Part shown: positions 1-6,986 of the stretch, piece by piece
How the letters are laid out: each line of letters begins with the position of its first letter
Position numbering within the stretch: position 1 is the first letter of the stretch
Origin: Clostridium sp. CAG:167
GTDB taxonomy: Bacteria; Bacillota; Clostridia; Lachnospirales; Lachnospiraceae
Length of the DNA: 25,526 bases
Assembly (NCBI GenBank): GCA_000433735.1
Contig: HF998354.1
Location: 68,323-93,848 of the forward strand
Reading direction: 5' to 3'
Position numbers and translations under genes: made by a program
The notes under the pieces: generated by a model
Seen by the model: the letters and a program-made list of their open reading frames with translations, nothing else
Told to the model about the DNA's origin: nothing
Databases searched by the model: none

Positions 1-2
1 TA

Positions 3-572
3 AAAGAGAAATTTTCTTCTGGTTCCCACTTTTTGGGAACCGCACAGGTGGCCTTATCTTTTAAAGGCCGGGATCTTTCAGAAGATGAAGAGGCCTGCAT
101 CCTTCAGACCATTCATGCCAACTCAGATCTGGATGTTGTGTGCCTTGTTGATCCGGATAAAATGAAAGAGGAGATGTACTCCAAGGCATTGAACGACCGG
201 CTCGCCGAATTAAATAACAATATGGGCCAGTTTTTCAAAGGAAATCTTCGTTCCGGACAAGTTCTGGAATTTGATACAAGCGTTGTTATATTAGGTGATA
301 TCAACGCCGGGGCACAGGTTGTATCCACCGGTAATGTAGTGATTTTAGGTGCGCTGAACGGAAATGTATATGCCGGGGCTTCCGGCCGGACAAATTCCTT
401 TATCTTTGCCTTGAAAATGAATCCGCTGCAGATCCGGATTGCCGATGTAATTGCCCGTTCATCGGATGAAAAAACAGATCCACCAAAGGATCCACAGATT
501 GCCTATCTGGAAAATAATACAATCTATGTTGATTCTCTGTCCAAGAGTTCTTTGGCAGATATTCATATATAA
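3..572 (+). CDS. minC: Septum site-determining protein MinC (5' truncated by window edge)
   Basis: MinC inhibits FtsZ polymerisation and, recruited to the membrane by MinD, blocks septation away from midcell. The frame is open from base 3 to the stop at 570-572, with no stop at the left edge, so the start codon lies outside; about 189 residues are visible. A TTG at 33 could be read as a start, but the sequence before it stays open and continues the N-terminal domain. The C-terminal half holds the right-handed beta-helix typical of MinC: repeated V/I-G-D-I/L-N turns (SVVILGDINAGAQV, NVVILGALNGNVYAGA) that bind MinD and FtsZ. It ends 18 bases before minD, in the same operon. Confidence is high from the beta-helix and the minD-minE neighbours. 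Confidence 0.93.
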   Translation, partial: KEKFSSGSHFLGTAQVALSFKGRDLSEDEEACILQTIHANSDLDVVCLVDPDKMKEEMYSKALNDRLAELNNNMGQFFKGNLRSGQVLEFDTSVVILGDINAGAQVVSTGNVVILGALNGNVYAGASGRTNSFIFALKMNPLQIRIADVIARSSDEKTDPPKDPQIAYLENNTIYVDSLSKSSLADIHI

Positions 573-590
573 TTTTGGAGGAAAAGAAAA

Positions 591-1379
591 ATGAGTGAAG
601 TAATTGTTATAACATCAGGAAAAGGTGGCGTTGGTAAAACAACCACGACTGCAAATGTTGGTACCGGTCTTGCTATGGAAGGTAAAAAGGTCGTTCTTAT
701 CGATACAGATATAGGACTGCGTAACCTGGATGTAGTCATGGGATTGGAAAACCGCATTGTATATAATCTGGTAGATGTGATTGAGGGAAACTGCCGCATC
801 AAACAGGCTCTCATTAAAGATAAACGAAATCCTACTTTATATCTGCTTCCTTCTGCGCAGACACGGGATAAAACCGCTGTCAGTCCGGAAGAAATGGCCA
901 AATTGACAGAGGAATTAAAAGACGAGTTTGATTACATATTGTTAGACTGTCCGGCAGGTATTGAACAAGGATTTAAAAATGCCATTGCCGGTGCAGACCG
1001 CGCCATTGTCGTAACCACACCGGAAGTATCTGCTGTCCGTGACGCAGACCGCATCATTGGCCTTTTGGATGCCAATGAAATCAAGAAAACAGAATTAGTC
1101 GTAAACCGTCTTCGTACCGACATGGTAAAACGAGGTGATATGATGTCCAGCCAGGATGTAGTAGAGATTTTGTCTGTGGATCTTTTGGGTGTTGTACCGG
1201 ATGATGAAAATATTGTTGTATCTACGAACCAGGGTGAACCATTGGTTGGCAGCAAATGTCTGGCAGGACAGGCATACAAAAATATTTGTGACCGCATTAT
1301 GGGAGAAGAGGTTCCTTTTTTGGATCTGACACAGAAGAATGGCTTTTTCTCAAAATTAAAAAACAAATTTAAAAACTAA
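591..1379 (+). CDS. minD: Septum site-determining ATPase MinD
   Basis: Membrane-cycling ParA/MinD-type ATPase that recruits MinC to the membrane and is released by MinE. The protein has 262 residues, a normal family length. The deviant Walker A motif KGGVGKT lies at residues 11-17 with its signature first lysine. The Walker B region reads DYILLDCPAG, and the switch region has DTDIGLRNLD. The last 12 residues (GFFSKLKNKFKN) form the basic amphipathic membrane-targeting helix expected of MinD. GGAGG stands about 9 bases before the ATG. minE starts 13 bases after the stop, so the pair is probably co-translated in balanced amounts. Confidence 0.97.
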   Translation: MSEVIVITSGKGGVGKTTTTANVGTGLAMEGKKVVLIDTDIGLRNLDVVMGLENRIVYNLVDVIEGNCRIKQALIKDKRNPTLYLLPSAQTRDKTAVSPEEMAKLTEELKDEFDYILLDCPAGIEQGFKNAIAGADRAIVVTTPEVSAVRDADRIIGLLDANEIKKTELVVNRLRTDMVKRGDMMSSQDVVEILSVDLLGVVPDDENIVVSTNQGEPLVGSKCLAGQAYKNICDRIMGEEVPFLDLTQKNGFFSKLKNKFKN

Positions 1380-1392
1380 GGAGATATCTAAA

Positions 1393-1680
1393 ATGGGATT
1401 TGCAGATTTTTTTAGGAAAAAATCCTCCAGCAATGTGGCAAAGGACCGATTAAAAATGGTATTGGTGTCGGATCGTGCCAATTGCTCACCGGATGTAATG
1501 GAACAAATAAAAAATGATATTATTCATGTCCTTTCCAAATATGTAGAGATTGATCTGGAAGGATTGGATATCAAGATTGAGCAGACAGAATCAGAAGGTA
1601 ACAATGGTATGGTACCGGCTTTGTTTGCCAATATTCCAATTAAAGACATGAAGCATTCATCAGGAAATAAAAACAAGTAG
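1393..1680 (+). CDS. minE: Cell division topological specificity factor MinE
   Basis: MinE stimulates the MinD ATPase and drives Min oscillation, so that MinC activity is lowest at midcell. The protein has 95 residues. It starts with an amphipathic membrane-binding segment (MGFADFFRKK), followed by the anti-MinCD region DRLKMVLVSDRAN, which becomes the MinD contact helix, and then the C-terminal dimerisation domain. TAAGGAG lies just before the ATG. MinE is absent from Bacillus, which uses DivIVA and MinJ; here it occurs in the same window as divIVA. Confidence 0.96.
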   Translation: MGFADFFRKKSSSNVAKDRLKMVLVSDRANCSPDVMEQIKNDIIHVLSKYVEIDLEGLDIKIEQTESEGNNGMVPALFANIPIKDMKHSSGNKNK

Positions 1681-1696
1681 CTAGGCGGGATGGAAT

Positions 1697-2863
1697 ATGC
1701 GCGAAAAAATAAATCGCTGGTTAGAACTAAAACGATATAACTGGAAAAATCTGGATATTTCCCTTTTGGTTGTTGTGTCCATTTTACTCCTGATCAGTAC
1801 CTACGTTTTATCCATTGTCCAGGGAGATTCTTTTTCCCTCAAAAGACAGTTGTTTGGTATTATTGCAGGCTTTGTCATTGTTTTCATTTTTGTTCTTATT
1901 GACTACCATGATCTGTGTCTGTATATACCTGTGATCTACATTGTAACCACACTGATGGCCGCAGCCACTAAGTTTTCGCCGTTAGGAGATGACCAGGGAA
2001 CTGATTCTTACCGCTGGCTGGACTTTAAGATTATTGAATTTCAGCCTTCGGAGGTGTGCAAAATAGCTATCATATTGGCACTTGCTGCCTTTTTTGCCAA
2101 ACGAAAAGACAACTTAAAGAATTTTAAAACATTTTTCCTTGCCTGTGCCATTGCCCTGGTGCCTACAATGTTTATTCTGGTTCAATCAGATCTTTCGTCC
2201 AGTATTGTTATGATAGTAATCCTGATCATGATGTTGGCAAACTCCGGCATCGGACACAAAGTGCTGGGACCGGTTGCTGCCGTTATGATCCCTGTTGCCG
2301 GCTTTTTATTCTGGTATATCCAGCAGCCTGGGCAAAAACTTCTTCACGGCTATCAGTTAAAACGAATTATGGGCTGGCTTCATCCGGAAGAGCAGGCACT
2401 GGACACGATGTTTCAGCAGAATAATTCCATTTTATCCATTGCCTCTGGCAAATTATATGGTAAAATGTTAGATGGAACTACTACAACAAGGAACTATTCT
2501 AAAGTAGATGTAACAGAAAGTGATTTTATCTGGACACCGATTGGGGAAGAATTCGGTTTTATCGGGTGCATGGTAATTTTACTTTTATTGTCCATTATCA
2601 TCATTAAATGTTTTATTGCAGCAAAAAATGCAAAAGATTACACAGGCATGATGATTGCCGTGGGCATTGGGTCCATGTTTTGTTTTCAGGTATTTATTAA
2701 TATCGGAGTAGCCACCAGACTTCTCCCTAATACCGGTCTGCCACTGCCGTTTTTAAGTAATGGCCTGACTTCACTTTTAAGTTATATGATCATGATTGGG
2801 ATTTTATTAAATATAGGGATTCAACCAACTCGTGGCAGTGGTGACAGTTTTGAAATACATTAG
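1697..2863 (+). CDS. rodA: SEDS-family peptidoglycan glycosyltransferase (RodA/FtsW/SpoVE)
   Basis: Multi-pass membrane enzyme that polymerises lipid II into glycan strands together with a class B penicillin-binding protein. The protein has 388 residues with about ten hydrophobic segments. Family landmarks are EFQPSEVCKIAII at about 114-126, QSDLSSS at about 163-169, and ESDFIWTPIGEEFGFIG, whose Asp276 aligns with the catalytic Asp of RodA/FtsW. The usual His-Thr before that Asp is Glu-Ser here, and the late motif reads PFLSNGLTSLL rather than the common PFxSYGGSS, so it is a divergent member. It follows minE by 16 bases; in the min operon the RodA (elongation) role is more likely than SpoVE, but sequence alone does not settle this. 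No partner PBP is visible. Confidence 0.88.
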   Translation: MREKINRWLELKRYNWKNLDISLLVVVSILLLISTYVLSIVQGDSFSLKRQLFGIIAGFVIVFIFVLIDYHDLCLYIPVIYIVTTLMAAATKFSPLGDDQGTDSYRWLDFKIIEFQPSEVCKIAIILALAAFFAKRKDNLKNFKTFFLACAIALVPTMFILVQSDLSSSIVMIVILIMMLANSGIGHKVLGPVAAVMIPVAGFLFWYIQQPGQKLLHGYQLKRIMGWLHPEEQALDTMFQQNNSILSIASGKLYGKMLDGTTTTRNYSKVDVTESDFIWTPIGEEFGFIGCMVILLLLSIIIIKCFIAAKNAKDYTGMMIAVGIGSMFCFQVFINIGVATRLLPNTGLPLPFLSNGLTSLLSYMIMIGILLNIGIQPTRGSGDSFEIH

Positions 2864-2894
2864 ATAACAAATCATTTTGAAAGGTTGGAGATAC

Positions 2895-3293
2895 ATGAAT
2901 ATAGGATTGATCGCACATGATGCAAAGAAAATCTTAATGCAGAATTTTTGTATTGCTTATCGGGGAATATTAAGCAAACACACAATTTTTGCTACAGGAA
3001 CCACCGGCCGTCTGGTAGAAGAGGTAACAAATCTTACTATCCACAAGTATCTGGCCGGACACTTAGGCGGCGAAAAACAGTTAGGTGCTCAGATTGAAAA
3101 TAACGAACTGGATCTGGTTATCTTTCTTCGTGATCCTTTGACACCAAAAATTCATGAACCGGATGTAAATAATGTATTTAAATTGTGTGATATTCACAAC
3201 ATTCCACTTGCTACCAATTTAGCTACCGCTGAACTTCTGATCAAAGCACTGGAGCGGGGTGATCTGGACTGGCGTGAATTAGTTCGTATGTAA
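2895..3293 (+). CDS. mgsA: Methylglyoxal synthase family protein with altered catalytic site
   Basis: MgsA converts dihydroxyacetone phosphate to methylglyoxal and phosphate. The ATG at 2895 is chosen over an earlier in-frame TTG at 2877 because GGTTGGAG lies at 2883-2890 and the homology starts with MNIGLIAHDAKK. The length, 132 residues, is near the family norm. Compared with E. coli MgsA, recalled from memory, these are kept: H8-D9 (H19-D20), K12 (K23), the T34-G-T-T phosphate loop, D80 (D91), H87 (H98) and D90 (D101). The loop that should read SGPxGGD reads AGHLGGE: the catalytic base Asp71 is Glu60 here and phosphate-contacting Ser65 is Ala54. It may be a weak enzyme, a variant with another substrate, or a sensor. 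It ends the min-rodA operon. Confidence 0.85.
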   Translation: MNIGLIAHDAKKILMQNFCIAYRGILSKHTIFATGTTGRLVEEVTNLTIHKYLAGHLGGEKQLGAQIENNELDLVIFLRDPLTPKIHEPDVNNVFKLCDIHNIPLATNLATAELLIKALERGDLDWRELVRM

Positions 3294-3311
3294 GGGCACA
3301 CCACTTTGTCG

Positions 3312-3330
3312 TAAGGTGGGTACCCCCTTA
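3312..3330. terminator. Near-palindrome between converging mgsA and DUF378 genes; possible bidirectional terminator
   Basis: TAAGGTGGGTACCCCCTTA folds on itself with one T-C mismatch. It sits between the mgsA stop (3293) and the stop of the opposing small gene (3332-3334). On the + strand it is followed by CCTAATTTTT, a short T-run, giving a modest intrinsic terminator for the min operon. The T-run overlaps the end of the opposing gene. Confidence 0.5.
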
Positions 3331-3331
3331 C

Positions 3332-3526
3332 CTAATTTTTCAGACGGCCACAGAAACTAATGGCATATAAACCACAAATACCAATCACAGCATAAATAAT
3401 GCGAGACAGGATGGACATGGAACCACAGATTACAGCAACCAGATCTACACCAAAGAATCCAACCAGTCCCCAATTAATGGCACCAATAATGATCAGTGTC
3501 AGAACAGTATAATCTAATCCTTTCAT
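3332..3526 (-). CDS. DUF378 family small membrane protein (YuzA-like)
   Basis: A 64-residue protein with two predicted membrane segments, about residues 6-27 and 36-58. The family signature is LTLIIIGAINWGLVGFFGVDLVA, here at about residues 9-31. Its function is unknown in all members I can recall. The start is well supported by AAAGGAGG seven bases before the ATG. It is transcribed alone, convergent with mgsA and divergent from the HlyD-like gene; the shared 69-base upstream region (3527-3595) must hold both promoters, but I see no convincing hexamer pair there. Confidence 0.85.
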   Translation of the reverse strand: MKGLDYTVLTLIIIGAINWGLVGFFGVDLVAVICGSMSILSRIIYAVIGICGLYAISFCGRLKN

Positions 3527-3595
3527 GGTATACCTCCTTTTTGCATTATTTTGCTCATTTTTTTAAAAAATATACAAAGATGGAGGAGTATAAAG

Positions 3596-4972
3596 ATGGC
3601 AGTTTCACAAACCCGTAAAAAAAAGAAAAAATTTCATCCTAATCTTTCTTTCTTCATCTTTTTTCTTATATTAATGTATATTGTTATTCTGGCCTGGGGA
3701 TATCTTTCTCAGGATCATGTTTCTATTTACGAAGTAAATGCAGCTAAACTCGATGATGACACACCTTTGTATGGCTATATTATGCGTTCAGAAGAAGTAG
3801 TCAATTCTGAAGCAGATGGCTATATCAATTACTATAATGCAGAAGGCAACCGTGTCGGAGTGGGCGATGTGATCTATACTCTGGACACCAGTGGTGATGT
3901 AAATTCGATTCTGAAAGAATTGCAAAACAATAAAACTTCCACTCAGAATATATCCGCAATGCGGGAAACCATTGCCTCATTCCAAAATTCATTTAAACTT
4001 TCAAATTATTCTGCTGTGAAAGACCTTTCTTTTAATATTAATAATGTGATTTTTCAGGAAAATAATAAAGCACTTTACAATGATCTCAACAAAGCTGTTC
4101 AAAAGGCCGGCAAAAGCAAAAAATTCAAAGGATATACCGCTGCTCATTCCGGAGTGATTTCTTATTCCGTAGATGGTCGTGAAGCAATTAAGGAAAAAGA
4201 TCTGACCATCGATCTGCTGGACCACTATGGAAATAATGAACGCAAACAGATTCAGAGCAACGAAAAAATCAAGGCCGGATCCCCGGTGTACAAGCTTGTA
4301 ACAAGTAATGAATGGTACTTATATGTAAAAATACCGGATTCTTATTATGACTCCCTTAAATCCTTAAAATATGTACGGGTAACCATTGAAAAAGATAACA
4401 CAAGTTTTAATGCAGCGGTGGAACTGCTTGAAAAAGACGGATGCCATGTCGCGAAATTACGGACAAACCGTTTTATGGAGCGCTACCTGAACGACCGCTA
4501 TCTGAAGTTAGAATTTTCCCTTAATTCAGCCAATGGCCTTAAAATCCCTGTCAGTTCCATGCTGGAAAAGGAATATTATGTTTTACCATCAGAACTGATC
4601 ACTACCGATAAAGATAAAAAATCCACCATTACAAAACAGTTACTGGATCAGGACACCATATCAGAAAAAAAAGTAAGCATTGGCACCTATTACATTGTCG
4701 ATAGTAAATATTATGTAGATTCCTCCATTGTAAAAGGAGGAGATATTTTAAAAAATCCTTCAACCGGTCAGGATTATATCGTTAGTTCCAAAGAAAACCT
4801 GTATGGCGTGTACTGCACAAATCAGGGATATTGTCAATTCAAACCGGTTGATGTACTTTACAAAAATAAAGAATACGCCATTGTATCTACCGATACTCAG
4901 GGCGGTCTATCTGCCTATGACCATATTATTGTAGACCCATCCACAATACACGAAAATGACTTTATTAACTAG
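3596..4972 (+). CDS. HlyD/RND-adaptor-like single-pass membrane protein
   Basis: The ATG at 3596 has GGAGGAG at the right distance, so 15 codons of upstream open frame are not used. The protein has 458 residues: a short basic cytoplasmic tail (TRKKKKKFH, 6-14), one membrane helix at about 17-37, then an extracytoplasmic part. At about 73-97 is a biotinyl/lipoyl-like half motif (ADGYINYYNAEGNRVGVGDV), as in HlyD-type adaptors. A middle region with some helical character (about 100-170) and beta-rich domains follow. No ABC transporter, RND pump or outer-membrane partner is adjacent. Instead it starts a tight run with yggS (11 bases), sepF, ylmH and divIVA, which suggests a role in division or envelope assembly rather than secretion. 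That role is inferred. Confidence 0.75.
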   Translation: MAVSQTRKKKKKFHPNLSFFIFFLILMYIVILAWGYLSQDHVSIYEVNAAKLDDDTPLYGYIMRSEEVVNSEADGYINYYNAEGNRVGVGDVIYTLDTSGDVNSILKELQNNKTSTQNISAMRETIASFQNSFKLSNYSAVKDLSFNINNVIFQENNKALYNDLNKAVQKAGKSKKFKGYTAAHSGVISYSVDGREAIKEKDLTIDLLDHYGNNERKQIQSNEKIKAGSPVYKLVTSNEWYLYVKIPDSYYDSLKSLKYVRVTIEKDNTSFNAAVELLEKDGCHVAKLRTNRFMERYLNDRYLKLEFSLNSANGLKIPVSSMLEKEYYVLPSELITTDKDKKSTITKQLLDQDTISEKKVSIGTYYIVDSKYYVDSSIVKGGDILKNPSTGQDYIVSSKENLYGVYCTNQGYCQFKPVDVLYKNKEYAIVSTDTQGGLSAYDHIIVDPSTIHENDFIN

Positions 4973-4983
4973 AGGAGATGAGA

Positions 4984-5676
4984 ATGTTGGTTACTGAAAA
5001 TTTAAAAAATGTTGAAGAAAAAATTGCACAGGCCTGTCTGCGAAGCGGACGCTCTCAAGATGAGGTTACTCTCATTGCTGTAAGCAAGACCAAACCGGTG
5101 GAAATGATGCAAGAGGCTATTGCCTATGGTATTACCACTTTTGGTGAAAACAAAGTACAGGAAATCACCGAAAAACAAAAAGTTTTAACACAGCCGCTGA
5201 ACTGGCACATGATCGGCCATCTTCAGCGTAACAAAGTAAAACAATTAGTCGGAAAAGTATGCAGGATTCATTCTGTGGATTCCGTCCGTCTTGCCAAACA
5301 GATTCAGCATGACTTTGCTGCCAAAGATGAAACAGCCCATATTTTGATCGAGGTTAATGTGGCAAAAGAAGAGTCAAAATTTGGATTTTTACCAGAAGAA
5401 ACTGAGGATGCCATCCGTGAAATTGCTGCTATGCCAAACATTGTCATTCACGGATTGATGACCATTGCACCTTTTGTAGATAACCCTGAAGAAAACCGGA
5501 TTCATTTTAGAAATTTGAAGAAATTACTAGTTGACATAAATGCCAAAAACATCGATAATGTTAGTATGCATGAGCTTTCCATGGGCATGACCGGAGATTA
5601 CGAAGTTGCCATTGAGGAAGGCGCCACCTATGTCCGGGTCGGAACCGGCATTTTTGGAAACAGAAACTATAACTAG
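4984..5676 (+). CDS. yggS: YggS/YlmE family PLP homeostasis protein
   Basis: Pyridoxal-5'-phosphate-binding protein of the alanine-racemase fold-III type, involved in PLP and amino-acid homeostasis, with no firmly known reaction. An ATG at 4978 is also in frame, but it directly abuts the AGGAG at 4973-4977; the ATG at 4984 has six bases of spacing and is preferred, giving 230 residues. The PLP lysine is K35 in LIAVSKTKP. Other family motifs are FGENKVQE, WHMIGHLQRNK, GLMTIAP and LSMGMTGDYEVAIEEG near the C-terminus. It equals Bacillus ylmE, which also precedes sepF, so the gene order is conserved. Confidence 0.95.
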   Translation: MLVTENLKNVEEKIAQACLRSGRSQDEVTLIAVSKTKPVEMMQEAIAYGITTFGENKVQEITEKQKVLTQPLNWHMIGHLQRNKVKQLVGKVCRIHSVDSVRLAKQIQHDFAAKDETAHILIEVNVAKEESKFGFLPEETEDAIREIAAMPNIVIHGLMTIAPFVDNPEENRIHFRNLKKLLVDINAKNIDNVSMHELSMGMTGDYEVAIEEGATYVRVGTGIFGNRNYN

Positions 5677-5694
5677 AAAGGAACGAAGGATATT

Positions 5695-6198
5695 ATGGCT
5701 TTTGATTCTATTAGAAGTTTTTTTAATATTGATGATGACGACGATTACATGGAAGATTCTTATGAGGATCTGAATGACTATGAAGAAGAACCGGTTCGTC
5801 ACAAAACTACATCCAGACAAAGGGTTCGCGAAGAATATGATGACGAGCCAAAGCAGAAGAGTGGATTTTTAGGCAGTAAGCCTAAAGTTGTTTCAATGAA
5901 TAGGAGTTCTATGGAAGTTAAAGTGATCAAACCACATACATTTGAGGACTCACAAGAGATATGTAATATGCTGTTAAACGGCCGTCCTGTCATTGTAAAC
6001 CTGGAGGGCTTTGACCCGGATGATGCCCAGCGCATCATGGACTTTATATCCGGATGCATTTATGCTATTAATGGCAAGTATCATCAGATTTCCAAATATA
6101 TCTTTATTTTCTCACCGGAAAATGTAGATATCAGTGGTGATTCTTTATCCTTTGATGGCGCACAGAGTTCTATGCCAGTGATCAACCGGGAATTCTAA
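5695..6198 (+). CDS. sepF: Cell division protein SepF
   Basis: SepF tethers FtsZ filaments to the membrane and bundles them at the division ring. The protein has 167 residues. The N-terminal segment MAFDSIRSFFNI is the membrane-binding amphipathic helix. A charged, probably disordered linker with a DDDDD tract covers about 13-62, and the globular core runs from about 74 to 158 (VKVIKPHTFEDSQEICNML, VIVNLEGFDPDDAQRIMDF, then FIFSPENVDISG). It starts 18 bases after yggS, with AAAGGAACGAAGG upstream. The stop codon is directly followed by the ylmH ATG, so the two are translationally coupled. Confidence 0.95.
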   Translation: MAFDSIRSFFNIDDDDDYMEDSYEDLNDYEEEPVRHKTTSRQRVREEYDDEPKQKSGFLGSKPKVVSMNRSSMEVKVIKPHTFEDSQEICNMLLNGRPVIVNLEGFDPDDAQRIMDFISGCIYAINGKYHQISKYIFIFSPENVDISGDSLSFDGAQSSMPVINREF

Positions 6199-6972
6199 AT
6201 GGCAGATAAACAAGAACATTTTTTTATAAGCCGTATCGAAGATCTGATCAGACAGGCACTTTTTACAGGTACTTCTGTTTATACAGATTTTCTTACAACT
6301 AAAGAATATATGCTGACAGAAAAAACAGCTGCTTCATTTCCGGACATTTCTGTTTATTTCTGGGGCGGAAGCAAAGACTGTGACCACTTTATGGCTGCTT
6401 TTGTTCCTGACCAATATAAAGAATTTTTTACTGTGGATTCTTTTCCTATCTGCTGTATTAAGGTTGAGCCAAGACATATAAAGTTTACAGAGCAGCCATT
6501 ACAGCACCGGGACTATCTGGGGGCTGTTTTAAATCTTGGAATGGATCGTTCCAAGATTGGTGACATCCGCATCAGTCGGAACGCTGCCTATGTCTTCTGT
6601 CATGAAGATTTTTCATCTCTTATTGTGCAGGAACTTATTTCTGTAAAGCATACTACGGTAGAAACTACTGTAGTTTCTCAGGCAGAAGATATTCCGGCCC
6701 AGGAATTTGAGATACTAAACCGTAGTGTTGCTTCTCCAAGGCTGGATGCCATTGTTGCTGCTTCTTCTGGGTGTTCTCGCACCAGGGCGGCAGATATGAT
6801 CCGTCATGGAAATGTGATCGTAAATCATGAAGAGAAAACAAATGTTAGTTTTACATGTCCTTCTGGAACAGTAATGACCATCTATCGCCATGGAAAATAC
6901 CGTATTGTATATTCAGAAGAGGAACTCACTAAAAAGGGAAAACAAAAAATACAGATTTTTAAATACAAGTAA
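6199..6972 (+). CDS. ylmH: YlmH family S4-domain RNA-binding protein
   Basis: The protein has 257 residues: an N-terminal YlmH domain (1 to about 165) and a C-terminal S4 RNA-binding domain (about 180-245) starting SPRLDAIVAASSGCSRTRAA and continuing IRHGNVIVNHE. In Bacillus subtilis YlmH has been linked to ribosome-associated quality control, where it binds obstructed 50S subunits and can support tail addition by RqcH. An rqcH gene lies at 21425-23212 in this window. The ATG directly follows the sepF TAA, so translation probably depends on ribosomes finishing sepF. It precedes divIVA as in Bacillus. Confidence 0.9.
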   Translation: MADKQEHFFISRIEDLIRQALFTGTSVYTDFLTTKEYMLTEKTAASFPDISVYFWGGSKDCDHFMAAFVPDQYKEFFTVDSFPICCIKVEPRHIKFTEQPLQHRDYLGAVLNLGMDRSKIGDIRISRNAAYVFCHEDFSSLIVQELISVKHTTVETTVVSQAEDIPAQEFEILNRSVASPRLDAIVAASSGCSRTRAADMIRHGNVIVNHEEKTNVSFTCPSGTVMTIYRHGKYRIVYSEEELTKKGKQKIQIFKYK

Positions 6973-6986
6973 AGGGAGGAACTGCT

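Noticed and set aside
33..572. MinC starting at the TTG at position 33
   Set aside because: The frame stays open to the window edge and the residues before position 33 continue the MinC N-terminal domain; the true start is outside.
3596..4972. Type I secretion adaptor
   Set aside because: No ABC transporter or RND gene adjoins and the neighbours are division genes; only the general fold is supported.
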